Positions 24,671 through 33,284 are shown, numbered from the stretch's first letter. The stretch is 64,000 nt of DNA from Curtobacterium sp. MCLR17_032 (GCF_003234795.2 NZ_CP126268.1:2914001-2978000), one strand, 5' to 3'. Numbers and translations are program-made. The notes: generated from the sequence alone by a model not told the origin.

Positions 24671-25746
24671 CGCGTGCTCCCTTCCTCGGGTTGCACCGCG
24701 ACGCTGAGGTGCCTGATGTCGTGCGCCTCCCAGGCGCGGAAGATGTCGGCGGCGTCGCTGTCCACGGGGACGAGCGCGATGCCGCAGTCGCCGCCGCCGG
24801 CACCGGAGGGCTTCGCGGCCCCGCCGGCGGCCTCGACGACGTCGCACAGGGTCGCGAGCCGGGGGGTCTCGATCTGCGAGCCGACGGACGTGCCGAGGCC
24901 CTGGAGCAGACCGCGGGCACGGCGGAGCGCGGCGAGCGTGCGCTCGGCGTCGCCGGTGCGGAGGCCCTCGGTCAGGTCGTCGACGCAGGCCCGGCTGGCG
25001 TCGAGGAACGCCGCGTAGTCACCGTCACGGTGTCGGCGGACGACGCCGACGAGCTTGGTGGTGGACGCCGGCGAACCGGTCCACCCGACCAGGAGGCGGA
25101 GGTCCGCCGGTGCGGGCAGGTGTTCGACGTCGAAGCCGGCCCAGGCCTGGTCGTCGTCGAGGATCGCGGAGACCGAGCGCTCGTCGAGCAGGCCGGCCAG
25201 GGCCTCCCGGTCGGGCGCGCTGTACCGGAGCCAGCCGCCGAACGTGCTGGCCGCGAGGTCGCCGCCGGACGCACGCGGGGCGACCCGGATCGTGGCGAGC
25301 AGCGCCACCATGAAGCGCCGGCGCTGCGAGAGGCCGAGCCCGTAGAACCGGTCGAGGGCGCCGACGGTCGCGACGGTCACCGCGGCCGAGGACCCGAGTC
25401 CGAACTTCCGGCCGCTGGCGTCGTCGAGCTGGCTCTCGATGCGCAGGTCGTGGAAGCGCGGTGCGATGCCGAGCTCAGCGCGGAGCTTCTCGACCAGGTC
25501 GATCGTCGCCATCACGTAGTCGTAGGGGTGGTGCTCGCGGTCGAGCGCCAGGCCGTCCTCGGCACGGGTCCAGGTCAGCGGGAGGTTGCCGTACTCCTCC
25601 GAGTGCACGCTGCCGGCGCCGTGCCCCTCGGTCACCCGGGCGGTGATGGCCCGGTCGAGGGCGATGAGCACCGACGGCTGTCCGGGCTCGACGACGGCGT
25701 ACTCGCCGGCCACGAACAGCTTGCCGTGGGCTCGGAACTCGATCAT
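24667..25746 (-). CDS. Phosphomevalonate kinase
   Basis: A 359-residue GHMP kinase converting phosphomevalonate to diphosphomevalonate. The opening FRAHGKLFVAGEYAVVEPGQPSVLIALDR is typical of phosphomevalonate kinases; the GHMP ATP-binding loop is FGLGSSAAVTVATVGAL near residue 112; the C-terminal motif KPSGAGGGDCGIALV near 320 completes the fold. It overlaps the mvaD stop and the mvaA start by ATGA junctions. The symbol mvaK2 is used for this enzyme in Gram-positive cocci; I leave it blank because usage differs in actinobacteria. Confidence 0.9.
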   Translation of the reverse strand: MIEFRAHGKLFVAGEYAVVEPGQPSVLIALDRAITARVTEGHGAGSVHSEEYGNLPLTWTRAEDGLALDREHHPYDYVMATIDLVEKLRAELGIAPRFHDLRIESQLDDASGRKFGLGSSAAVTVATVGALDRFYGLGLSQRRRFMVALLATIRVAPRASGGDLAASTFGGWLRYSAPDREALAGLLDERSVSAILDDDQAWAGFDVEHLPAPADLRLLVGWTGSPASTTKLVGVVRRHRDGDYAAFLDASRACVDDLTEGLRTGDAERTLAALRRARGLLQGLGTSVGSQIETPRLATLCDVVEAAGGAAKPSGAGGGDCGIALVPVDSDAADIFRAWEAHDIRHLSVAVQPEEGSTR

Positions 25747-26738
25747 CTGGTGCGCTCCTCTGCCTCGGGGGTCTCCCCCGTGCCTTCGGAGCGGAGCAGG
25801 CGGGCGGCTGGTCCGGTGCCGGACTCGATGACCGCGCCGTACCCGTCGAGCGCGGTCGCCACCCGGGCCCGGTCCGCCGGACGGCAGAGCACGACGACGT
25901 TCGGGCCGGCGTCCGCCGTGGCGTACGCCTCGAGTCCGTCGGCCCGCATCGCGGCGACGGCGTCGAACACGGCGACGCTGCGGCTGTTCAGGTAGCGGAT
26001 GGGCGGGAAGGCGCCCTCGATCGTGGCGTGCATGCGGAGCGCGTTGCTCTCGGTGAGCTCGCCGATCCGGGTGAAGTCGCCCGCGGCGCACGCGGCGAGC
26101 ATGTCGTCCACGGTGACGGTCGTCGAGGTGACCCACGCCGGGTAGAACGGCGACGTCGCGATGGTGCGACGCATCGCCTCGCGCGAGCCGATCTCCTTCG
26201 GGCCGTCGTTGATCGTGACGACCACCATGGCCATCGGCGGCGCGGGGACGGTCTCGGCGAACGAGGCCTGGTCGTCGCCGGCATGCCAGACGGACACCCC
26301 GCCGGGGATCGACCGCGTGGCCGAACCGGAACCGCGACGGGCGAGTCGGGAGAGGTCCCGCGCCGACAGGTCGAGCCCGTACGCGTCGGCGGCGGCGACC
26401 GCGAGGGCGGCGAAGCCCGACGCGCTCGAGGCCAGGCCGGCGCCGGTGGGCACGGTGTTCTCCGAGACGACGGCGGCACGGGCGTCCGAGCCGGCGAGCT
26501 GGCGGACCAGGTCGAGGAAGCGTTCGACCCGCACCAGGGCACCGTCGTCGACGACGCGGCCGTTGAGCGTGAAGGCGTCCGGCTCACCCTGGTCGAGCAG
26601 GGTGACGGAGGTCGTGGTGGGGAAGACGTCGAGGCCCATCGAGACGCTGCCGGTGGCGGGCAGCGCGAGGTCGGCGTCCGCCTTGCCCCAGTACTTCACG
26701 AGCGCGATGTTGGGGTGCGCGACGGCGGTGGAGGTCAT
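25743..26738 (-). CDS. mvaD: Diphosphomevalonate decarboxylase
   Basis: A 331-residue GHMP-fold enzyme giving isopentenyl diphosphate from diphosphomevalonate, with ATP and loss of CO2. Hallmarks are HPNIALVKYWGKADADLALPATGSVS at the N-terminus, the ATP loop ENTVPTGAGLASSASGFAAL near residue 95, GSGSATRSIPGGVSVW near 135, and the catalytic Asp in TADAGPNVVVLC near 280. Its ATG overlaps the mvk stop by one base (TGATG). Confidence 0.93.
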   Translation of the reverse strand: MTSTAVAHPNIALVKYWGKADADLALPATGSVSMGLDVFPTTTSVTLLDQGEPDAFTLNGRVVDDGALVRVERFLDLVRQLAGSDARAAVVSENTVPTGAGLASSASGFAALAVAAADAYGLDLSARDLSRLARRGSGSATRSIPGGVSVWHAGDDQASFAETVPAPPMAMVVVTINDGPKEIGSREAMRRTIATSPFYPAWVTSTTVTVDDMLAACAAGDFTRIGELTESNALRMHATIEGAFPPIRYLNSRSVAVFDAVAAMRADGLEAYATADAGPNVVVLCRPADRARVATALDGYGAVIESGTGPAARLLRSEGTGETPEAEERTR

Positions 26739-27742
26739 CAGGCGCGGGCTCCGATCGAGGTGGTCCAGGTGGCGGTCGCCCCGGCGGTGCGCAGTGCGGT
26801 CGCGATGCGGGCGGCGTGTTCGTCGTCGGCGGCGAGGGCCAGGACGCATCCGCCGCGGCCGCCGCCGGTGAGCTTCGCGCCGAGGGCGTCCGCGCTGCGT
26901 GCGGCACCGACGAGCCGGTCGAGGTCCGCACTCGACACGTCGAGGGTGGTGAGCAGTTCGTGCGCGGCGTCCATGGTGACACCGAGGCCCTGGGCATCGC
27001 CGTCCACGAGTGTCCCCCGCGCGGCCCGGGCGAGTCCACCGATGCGCTCGACGACGGCGTCGACCATCTCGGGGGCACGGTCGTGGCGTTCCCGGACGGC
27101 GGCGACGGCTTCGCGGGTGTGGCCCGGCACGCCGGTGTCGGCGACCACGAAGACGAAGCGGCCGGTGACCTGCACGGGCTCGATGACCCCGGCGGCGAAC
27201 CAGACGGGCTCGGAGGCGACGACCCCGCGGGCGTCGAGTCCGGAGGGGCGGCCGTGCGCGACGCGCTCGCACTGCTGGATGAGTTCGTGGTGGGTGTCGG
27301 TGTCGAGCGCGACGCCGAACACGTCGGCGACGGCGGCGGTCACGGCAGCGGCGACGGCGGCGCTCGAGCCCATACCCCGGGCGGTGGGCACCTGGCTGTC
27401 GACCAGGACGTGCAGCGGCGTGGCCTCGGCCTCCGGGTGGCCGGTCTGCGCCAGGTGGCGGAGCGTGGCCGTGACGGCGGTGACGGTGGGCAGGACCGCG
27501 GCGGGCGCGCTGCCGAGCGGCCCGGTGTGGACCGTCGACTCCAGCGTCGGCTCGGCGCCGGCCGACAGCGGGGTCGCGGTGGCGGTCACACGGACGTCGG
27601 TCACCGGCAGGACGAGGGCGGGTGCGCCGTAGACCACGGCGTGTTCGCCGATGAGGATCGTCTTGCCGTGGGACGCCGAGGAGCCGACTCGCGGGATCGC
27701 TGTGGTCGTCGTCGGTGCGGAGGCTGGGTGGTTGCTGGTCAT
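26738..27742 (-). CDS. mvk: Mevalonate kinase
   Basis: A 334-residue GHMP kinase, first gene of the operon, which phosphorylates mevalonate. Motif 1 is GSSASHGKTILIGEHAVVYGAPAL near residue 20; the ATP loop is TARGMGSSAAVAAAVTAAVADV near 122; motif 3 is KLTGGGRGGCVLALA near 295. The start ATG lies 14 bases after a TAGGCT box on the opposite side of the gap from ohrR, giving a leader of about 6 nt. With the four following genes it forms a complete acetyl-CoA to isopentenyl diphosphate route except for acetoacetyl-CoA thiolase; no IPP isomerase lies in the window. Confidence 0.92.
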   Translation of the reverse strand: MTSNHPASAPTTTTAIPRVGSSASHGKTILIGEHAVVYGAPALVLPVTDVRVTATATPLSAGAEPTLESTVHTGPLGSAPAAVLPTVTAVTATLRHLAQTGHPEAEATPLHVLVDSQVPTARGMGSSAAVAAAVTAAVADVFGVALDTDTHHELIQQCERVAHGRPSGLDARGVVASEPVWFAAGVIEPVQVTGRFVFVVADTGVPGHTREAVAAVRERHDRAPEMVDAVVERIGGLARAARGTLVDGDAQGLGVTMDAAHELLTTLDVSSADLDRLVGAARSADALGAKLTGGGRGGCVLALAADDEHAARIATALRTAGATATWTTSIGARA

Positions 27743-27755
27743 CGTCGGTCCGGCC

Positions 27756-27761
27756 AGCCTA
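27756..27761 (-). promoter_or_regulatory. -10 box of the mevalonate operon
   Basis: TAGGCT on the minus strand, 13 nt before the mvk ATG; the leader would be very short. No convincing -35 box. Confidence 0.5.
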
Positions 27762-27876
27762 ACCGGCTCCGACGACACCCGTCCCGACGTGCGCTGCCAG
27801 CACACCGCCGTCGTGCAGCCCGGACGCTGTGCAGCCGAACCCCGGGCATCCGGACCCTGGGCATCCGGTGAACTGA

Positions 27877-27903
27877 GTTGTGCGCAATCCGGTCGCGTGC
27901 AAC
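27877..27903. promoter_or_regulatory. Candidate OhrR operator
   Basis: An imperfect inverted repeat, GTTGTGCGC (27877-27885) and GCGTGCAAC (27895-27903), with two mismatches. It overlaps the AACAGT -10-like box (27901-27906) that lies 7 nt before the ohrR ATG, so binding would block transcription. Confidence 0.4.
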
Positions 27904-27913
27904 AGTGGTGGAC

Positions 27914-28363
27914 ATGTCCGTGACCGACGAGATGGTGTGCTTCTCCCTCTACGCAGCGACCCGGGCGACCACCCAGGCGTACCGCACCCTGCTCGACCCC
28001 TGGGGCCTCACCTACCCGCAGTACCTGGTCCTCGTGACCCTGTGGGTGGAGGGCGACCAGACCGTCTCGAGCCTCGGCGAACACCTGCAGCTCGACTCCG
28101 GCACGCTCTCCCCGCTGCTCAAGCGCATGGAGCAGGCCGACCTGGTCCGCCGCGAACGCCGCAGCACCGACGAGCGCGTCGTCACCGTCACGACCGGCGA
28201 CCGCGGGCTCGCACTCCGCACCGAACTCGCCCACGTCCCGGCACGCATCGCCGCGGGCACCGGGCTCACCGACGAGCAGTCGGCCCTCGAACTCATCGCG
28301 ACCCTGCAGCACCTCACCGAGGCGATGCACCGAGCGGCGGCCGCTCCCCCCACTTCGGGCTGA
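27914..28363 (+). CDS. ohrR: Organic hydroperoxide resistance regulator (OhrR, MarR family)
   Basis: A 149-residue MarR-type repressor. Its only cysteine, Cys9 in VCFSLYAATRATTQAYR, matches the peroxide-sensing Cys of OhrR, so this is the one-cysteine type that is inactivated by mixed disulfide formation with a small thiol. The winged HTH is in VSSLGEHLQLDSGTLSPLLKRMEQADLVRRERRSTDERVV. The adjacent ohr gene confirms the assignment. It should repress itself and ohr until organic peroxides oxidise Cys9. Confidence 0.92.
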   Translation: MSVTDEMVCFSLYAATRATTQAYRTLLDPWGLTYPQYLVLVTLWVEGDQTVSSLGEHLQLDSGTLSPLLKRMEQADLVRRERRSTDERVVTVTTGDRGLALRTELAHVPARIAAGTGLTDEQSALELIATLQHLTEAMHRAAAAPPTSG

Positions 28364-28462
28364 GCGACACCGCTCGCCCCGATCGGCCCGAGTCCTGTCG
28401 CCCAGCGCGGAACCCGGCGCCGTACGCACACCACACAGACCCCACGAAGGAAGGAACCCCAC

Positions 28463-28885
28463 ATGGACGTCCTCTACACCGCAGAAGCCCTGTCCACCGG
28501 CGAAGGCCGCAACGGCAAGGTCCAGACCAGCGACGGCACGTTCGAGCTGGACATGGCCATCCCCAAGGAGATGGGCGGCTCCGGCGCCGGCGCCAACCCC
28601 GAGCAGCTCTTCGCCGCCGGCTACGCCGCGTGCTTCCACTCCGCTCTGCAGGGCGTCGCCCGCTCGCAGAAGGTCAAGGTCGCCGACTCCTCCGTCGGCG
28701 GTCGCGTCCAGATCGGCCCGAACGGCCAGGGCGGCTTCCAGCTCGCCGTCATGCTCGAGGTCGTCATCCCGGGCATGGACCACGACCAGGCCCAGGCCCT
28801 CGCGGACGCCGCCCACCAGGTGTGCCCGTACTCGAACGCGACGCGCGGCAACATCGACGTCACGATCACCGTCTCGGAGGACTAG
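28463..28885 (+). CDS. ohr: Organic hydroperoxide reductase Ohr
   Basis: A 140-residue OsmC/Ohr-family peroxidase that reduces organic and lipid hydroperoxides to alcohols. The reactive Cys is in FAAGYAACFHSALQ near residue 60 and the resolving Cys in AHQVCPYSNATRGNIDV near 125; ANPEQLFAAG carries the conserved Glu. A good ribosome site (GAAGGAAGGAA) precedes the ATG. It is followed 3 bp later by a quinone-reductase gene, and both probably belong to the OhrR regulon. Confidence 0.95.
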   Translation: MDVLYTAEALSTGEGRNGKVQTSDGTFELDMAIPKEMGGSGAGANPEQLFAAGYAACFHSALQGVARSQKVKVADSSVGGRVQIGPNGQGGFQLAVMLEVVIPGMDHDQAQALADAAHQVCPYSNATRGNIDVTITVSED

Positions 28886-28888
28886 ACC

Positions 28889-29881
28889 ATGGCAGACCAG
28901 AACACGATGCGCGCCGTCGTCCACCCGCAGTTCGGCGAGCCCGCCGACGTCCTGACCGTCGAGCAGCGCCCCGTCCCCACCCCGGGCGCCGGCCAGGTCC
29001 TCGTCCGGACCGTGCTCTCCCCGATCCACAACCACGACCTGTGGACCATCCGCGGCACCTACGGCTTCAAGCCCGAGCTGCCCGCCCAGTCCGGCACCGA
29101 GGCACTCGGCGTCGTCGAGTCCCTGGGCGAGGGCGTCACGAACCTCACCGTCGGCCAGCGCGTCGCCGGTGGCACGTTCGGCGTCTGGGCCGAGTACTAC
29201 GTCGCCGACGCGGCCGGCCTGATCCCCGTGCCGGACGCGATGCCCGACGAGGCCGCCGCCCAGCTCGTCTCGATGCCGTTCAGCGCGATCAGCCTGCTGC
29301 ACTCGCTCGACCTGCACGAGGGCGACTGGCTCATCCAGAACGCCGCCAACGGCGCGGTCGGCCGCATGGTCGCCCAGCTCGGCGCCGCCCGCGGCATCAA
29401 CGTCATCGGTCTGGTGCGTCGCGCCGCCGGTGTCGAGGAACTGCGCGAGCAGGGCATCGAGCGCGTCGTCGCCACCGACGCGGACGACTGGCAGGACCAG
29501 GTCACCGCGATCACCGGCGGCGCCCCGATCATCGCCGGCGTCGAGTCCGTCGGCGGCAAGGCCGCGGGCGACATCGCCTCGGTTCTCGGTGAGGACGCCA
29601 CGCTCGTCGTCTTCGGCGCGATGGCCTCCCCCACGCTCGAGATCCCGTCCGGCAAGGTCATCTTCGGCCAGCTGACCGTCAAGGGCTTCTGGGGCAGCGT
29701 CGTCAGCCGCACGATGCCGGCCGAGACGAAGCAGCAGCTCTTCGGCGAGCTCATCACGCGCGTGCTCGACGGGTCGCTCACGCTGCCCGTCTCCGAGACG
29801 TTCGCGTTCGAGGACGCCCGTGACGCCGCTCGCGCGAGCGACACCGCGGGTCGCGTCGGCAAGGTGCTCCTGCGCCCGTAG
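28889..29881 (+). CDS. Zinc-free MDR-family quinone/enoyl reductase
   Basis: A 330-residue medium-chain dehydrogenase/reductase without zinc-binding cysteines. The GroES-like domain covers about residues 1-120 (GAGQVLVRTVLSPIHNHDLW, SGTEALGVVE) and the nucleotide fold contains NAANGAVGRMVAQLGAARGI near 150. It resembles NADPH quinone oxidoreductases and mitochondrial enoyl reductases. The 3-bp gap from ohr makes co-transcription nearly certain and suggests it removes quinones or enals formed during peroxide stress. The exact substrate is inference. Confidence 0.85.
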   Translation: MADQNTMRAVVHPQFGEPADVLTVEQRPVPTPGAGQVLVRTVLSPIHNHDLWTIRGTYGFKPELPAQSGTEALGVVESLGEGVTNLTVGQRVAGGTFGVWAEYYVADAAGLIPVPDAMPDEAAAQLVSMPFSAISLLHSLDLHEGDWLIQNAANGAVGRMVAQLGAARGINVIGLVRRAAGVEELREQGIERVVATDADDWQDQVTAITGGAPIIAGVESVGGKAAGDIASVLGEDATLVVFGAMASPTLEIPSGKVIFGQLTVKGFWGSVVSRTMPAETKQQLFGELITRVLDGSLTLPVSETFAFEDARDAARASDTAGRVGKVLLRP

Positions 29882-29894
29882 GACGCACGCACAT

Positions 29895-29942
29895 GACGGA
29901 CGGGAGGCCCGGTACCAGCTGGTACCGGGCCTCCCGTCCGTC
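29895..29942 (+). terminator. Perfect 48-bp palindrome of the GACGGACGGGAGGC family, copy 2
   Basis: Arms of 24 nt meet without a spacer at an AGCT centre. It lies between the convergent quinone reductase and sugar transporter genes, so it could terminate from both sides. The bases after it, GTGTGGTC, are the same as after copy 1. Confidence 0.65.
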
Positions 29943-29985
29943 GTGTGGTCGCGACGACCGCGATGGCGACCGCCGCGGGACCGCG

Positions 29986-31446
29986 TCAGTGCGTGCGGCG
30001 ACCCGCCTTGTCGACGGTGAAGATGTTGCCGGTCGTGACGCCCTCTTCGACCTCTTCGAGGGTGCGGCCGCGGCTCTCCGGCACGAACTTCCAGATGAAG
30101 AACAGCGCCAGCAGACCGACGATGCCGAAGCCGAAGAACGTGCCGGTGATGCCGGTCGCGGCGACGATCGTCGGGAAGTACAGCCCCAGGAAGGCGTTCG
30201 CGATCCAGAGGCAGAACACCGAGATGCCCATGCCGAGCGCGCGGATCTGCGTCGGGAAGATCTCAGACAGGACGACCCAGACGGCGATGTTGAGGAAGGT
30301 CTGCATCGACCCGACGAACGCGACGACGAGGAACAGGATCACCCAGGGGCGGGCCGGGTTGCCATCGGGCAGGGCGACCGAGGCGATGCCGATGAGGAAG
30401 TGGCAGACCGTCGTCAGCGAGAACCCGATGATCAGGGTGGTCCGGCGGTTGATGCGTTCCATGTTCATGATCGCGATGACGCCACCGATGACGGCGATGA
30501 CCCCGGGCGCGATGTTGGCGATGAGGGCGGCCGAGGCCTGGAAGCCGGACTCGATGAGGACCGTCTGGCCGTAGTACATGATCGAGTTGATGCCGGTGAG
30601 CTGCTGCGCGACGCCGAGGCCGGCACCGATGAGCACGATCCGGATCAGCCACTTGTTGCCGAGCAGGGTGCGCCAGCCGCTCTCGTGCTGGATCTGCGCC
30701 TCGAGCTCGTTGCTGCGCTTGATGTCCTCGATCTCGGCCTCGGCACGGTCGTCGGAGCGGATCTGGCGCAGGACGTCGAGCGCCTCGGCGTTGCGGCCCT
30801 TCGAGGCGAGCCACCGGGGCGACTCCGGCACCCGCAGCATGCCGACGAAGAGCGCGATCGCGGGCAGGGCGCAGACGGCGAGCATGACGCGCCAGACGCC
30901 GTTGCCCTCACCCCACAGGCTGCCGATGACCGCGTTCACCAGGAAGGCGGCGAGCTGGCCGATGACGATCATCAGTTCGTTGCGGCCGGACAGCGACCCG
31001 CGGATCTCGTACGGGGCCAGTTCGGCCAGGAACACCGGGACGACCGTCGACGCCCCGCCGACCGCCAGCCCGAGGAGCACACGGCCGACGACGATCACGC
31101 CGAAGGTCGGGGCGAACACGCACGCCAGGGTGCCGACGAAGAACGTCACCGCCAGCACCAGGATCGTCTTGCGTCGGCCCCAGCCGTCGGCGATGCGGCC
31201 GCCGAGCATGGCACCGATGGCGGCACCGAAGAGCAGGGAGCTGGTGACGACCCCCTCGGTGAAGTTCGTCAGGCCGAGCTCGATGGTCATCGGCCGCAGG
31301 GCGCCGTTGATCACCCCGGTGTCGTAGCCGAAGAGCAGCCCGCCGAAGGTGGCGACCAGCGCCAGCATCCCGAGGCGTCGCTGGTGGGGACCGGCGCCGT
31401 TCGGGGGCAGGGCGACAGTCGGTCCTGCCGGTTTGATGTCGACCAT
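29986..31446 (-). CDS. Sugar porter (MFS)
   Basis: A 486-residue twelve-helix sugar:proton symporter of the sugar porter family. Diagnostic motifs are GGLLFGYDTGVINGAL in helix 1, GRIADGWGRRKTILV between helices 2 and 3, PESPRWL near residue 205, the QQLTGINSIMYYG sugar-site motif in helix 7, and PESRGRTLEEVE at the end of helix 12. A ribosome site (AAGGAG) precedes the ATG. Two inverted repeats lie in the promoter, suggesting repression by a sugar-responsive regulator. Xylose, glucose or inositol are all possible substrates. Confidence 0.92.
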   Translation of the reverse strand: MVDIKPAGPTVALPPNGAGPHQRRLGMLALVATFGGLLFGYDTGVINGALRPMTIELGLTNFTEGVVTSSLLFGAAIGAMLGGRIADGWGRRKTILVLAVTFFVGTLACVFAPTFGVIVVGRVLLGLAVGGASTVVPVFLAELAPYEIRGSLSGRNELMIVIGQLAAFLVNAVIGSLWGEGNGVWRVMLAVCALPAIALFVGMLRVPESPRWLASKGRNAEALDVLRQIRSDDRAEAEIEDIKRSNELEAQIQHESGWRTLLGNKWLIRIVLIGAGLGVAQQLTGINSIMYYGQTVLIESGFQASAALIANIAPGVIAVIGGVIAIMNMERINRRTTLIIGFSLTTVCHFLIGIASVALPDGNPARPWVILFLVVAFVGSMQTFLNIAVWVVLSEIFPTQIRALGMGISVFCLWIANAFLGLYFPTIVAATGITGTFFGFGIVGLLALFFIWKFVPESRGRTLEEVEEGVTTGNIFTVDKAGRRTH

Positions 31447-31492
31447 GTCGGTGACTCCTTCGTCCGTGATCGCGCGTCATCGCGTGGGAGTG

Positions 31493-31521
31493 ATCGTGAC
31501 CCAGAAACTTTGTCCTGTCAA
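31493..31521 (-). promoter_or_regulatory. Promoter of the sugar porter gene
   Basis: On the minus strand TTGACA (31516-31521) and CACGAT (31493-31498) are 17 bp apart. The leader would be about 40 nt, consistent with the ribosome site used. Confidence 0.55.
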
Positions 31522-31548
31522 CCGGACAACAAGTCGTATTGCGACTTG
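31510..31548. promoter_or_regulatory. Two adjacent operator-like inverted repeats
   Basis: TTGTCC-N8-GGACAA (31510-31529) covers the -35 box, and CAAGTCG-N5-CGACTTG (31530-31548) lies just upstream of it. Both are perfect in their arms. They are good candidates for repressor and activator sites of the sugar porter. Confidence 0.5.
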
Positions 31549-31667
31549 GACCGGTCCATGAAAGCCCTGGTCAGCATCGGAGCGGTCCACTGCGCGTTCG
31601 GAGGTGTTCCCGCTCGCGGAGTGGACCGTCTCTGATCTTCCCACCGGGCCGCTGACGTCGACGCCGG

Positions 31668-31673
31668 TAGGCT
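31668..31673 (+). promoter_or_regulatory. Possible -10 box of the LysM lipoprotein gene
   Basis: TAGGCT lies 62 nt before the ATG at 31736, implying a leader with a ribosome site, unlike the leaderless genes. Confidence 0.35.
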
Positions 31674-31735
31674 CTCCGGGTCAGAAGTCGACGATCCGTC
31701 AGCCAGGGGTCGCGCGGCACGAACACAGGGGGACC

Positions 31736-32674
31736 ATGCAGCACGGCGACGGACACCAGGGGAACAGCCGACGACGGACGGCGGCACTCGCGCTCGCCGT
31801 CCTGGTCACGACCGCCACGGCCGGGTGCTCGCTGCTGCGTGGGCCGGACGAGTTCCCCGCGCCACAGCGGACCACCGCCAGCACCGCCCCGGCCACGCCC
31901 GAGGCCGACCCGAGCGCCAGCGCCGAGGCCCGCCGGATCGCCGAGTCCGCCTCGCCCCGCACGCCGACAGCGGTCCCCACGGAGGCCGCTGCCCCGGACC
32001 CCACCGTCTCGCCGATCCCGGTCGGCAGCGTCCTCAGCGAAGCCGACGTCGTCACACCGAAGGGCAGCGTCCGGTTCCACTACCGCGTCGTCGTCGGCGC
32101 GGACGGCACCCCGACCGCGCAGTGGTCGAGCTTCGCCTCCACCCTGCCCGTCCCCGTCGCGACCACGTTCCTCGAGACGCCACCCTCGGTCGGCGACGGC
32201 ATCACCTGGCACGGCGTCGGCGACACCACGCTCGGCGGTGGCCCCGGGGCAGCGGCAGCGCCCGCGTCGACGGCGCTCGACCCCGGCCGCGCGGACCCGT
32301 CCTGGCTCGGCGCGATCGTCGTCTACTCGGCGGCTGCCTCGGCCGGCCCGGACCTGCCGGTCGAGATCGGCCCCGGCAAGGTGCTCGCCGTGCAGCCGGT
32401 CCGGTGGTCGGTGCCGGCCCGCACGACGAACGTGCACCCGGTCGACGGCGGTGCCCGGCAGAACGCCACCGGGAAGTCCAGCAGCGACGGATCGACCGAC
32501 GGCGCCCCGACCGCGTACCGGATCGCGTCCGAGGACCTCATCGGCTCGGTCGCGGCTCGCTTCGGGCTGTCGGTGAAGGACCTGGTCTGGCTGAACCCGG
32601 ACGTCACGGTCTACGGGGACCAGCAGTACCTCTACGAGGACACGGTCCTCAACCTGGACCCCTACCGGCGGTAG
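31736..32674 (+). CDS. LysM-domain lipoprotein
   Basis: A 312-residue exported protein. The N-terminus has an Arg-rich start, a hydrophobic stretch (ALALAVLVTTATAG) and a lipobox-like TAGC, so it should be anchored at the outer face of the membrane. A Thr/Pro/Ala-rich linker follows. The last 50 residues (YRIASEDLIGSVAARFG ... LVWLNPDV ... LNLDPYRR) form a LysM-type peptidoglycan-binding domain. It probably tethers to the wall; the central domain (PKGSVRFHYRVVVGADG...) is unrecognised. It converges with the next gene with a 12-bp gap. Confidence 0.75.
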   Translation: MQHGDGHQGNSRRRTAALALAVLVTTATAGCSLLRGPDEFPAPQRTTASTAPATPEADPSASAEARRIAESASPRTPTAVPTEAAAPDPTVSPIPVGSVLSEADVVTPKGSVRFHYRVVVGADGTPTAQWSSFASTLPVPVATTFLETPPSVGDGITWHGVGDTTLGGGPGAAAAPASTALDPGRADPSWLGAIVVYSAAASAGPDLPVEIGPGKVLAVQPVRWSVPARTTNVHPVDGGARQNATGKSSSDGSTDGAPTAYRIASEDLIGSVAARFGLSVKDLVWLNPDVTVYGDQQYLYEDTVLNLDPYRR

Positions 32675-32686
32675 CGCGGACGGACG

Positions 32687-33235
32687 TCAGCGCTCGGTGT
32701 CGTCCGGCAGGTCCCGCTCGTCCGGCAGGTCCAGCTCGACCGGCTCGGCACGCTCGACCGGCCCGGCGTCGAGGACGTCGCCGATCGCCGACATGCCGGC
32801 ACCGTGATCCGTGTACCGACGGACCGTCCGTCGTGCGGCCGCCCGGGCCGCCCCGGTCAGCCGTTCGTTGCGGCGCGCGGCGTCGGCGACCCGGCCGGCG
32901 TGCCCCGCGGTGGAGAGCAGCACGTTCGCGAAGGCCCGGGCGTCCCCCTGCTCCGGGATCCCGGTGACCGTCCACGCACTCCGCACCTGCGCGTCCGGCG
33001 TCACCCCGCGACGGGTGCCCATCCGGCGCCAGTCCGACAGCGCACCCTCGGTGCGGTCGGCAGCCCGGCCGGACTCCGCGGCGCGTTCGGCGTCCGCGGA
33101 CCGACGGCGCTCCGGTGCGGGCGCGGCCGAGGCGGCCTCGGCACGGTCGCGTGCGGCGGTGTCGTCACCGCCCGCGGCGGCGATGCGGGCGGCGTGGGCC
33201 GCTGCTGCGGCCGCGAGGATCTCGGAACGGTCCAT
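32687..33235 (-). CDS. Alanine/arginine-rich protein of unknown function
   Basis: I do not recognise this 182-residue protein. Residues 1-75 are mostly Ala, Arg, Glu and Asp and probably helical; the middle has a more regular segment with WTVTGIPEQGDARAFANVLLSTAGHAGRV; the end is acidic (LDLPDERDLPDDTER). No signal peptide or membrane segment is seen. The ATG at 33235 is supported by a TACCGT box 6 nt upstream. The tandem 19-bp repeat array lies directly upstream of that promoter. Confidence 0.6.
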   Translation of the reverse strand: MDRSEILAAAAAAHAARIAAAGGDDTAARDRAEAASAAPAPERRRSADAERAAESGRAADRTEGALSDWRRMGTRRGVTPDAQVRSAWTVTGIPEQGDARAFANVLLSTAGHAGRVADAARRNERLTGAARAAARRTVRRYTDHGAGMSAIGDVLDAGPVERAEPVELDLPDERDLPDDTER

Positions 33236-33241
33236 GCGACG

Positions 33242-33247
33242 ACGGTA
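33242..33247 (-). promoter_or_regulatory. -10 box, leaderless promoter of the Ala-rich gene
   Basis: TACCGT on the minus strand ends 6 nt before the ATG at 33235. Confidence 0.55.
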
Positions 33248-33284
33248 CCCCGGACGACCGACCGTGCCGAGCCTCCCGGCCGGT

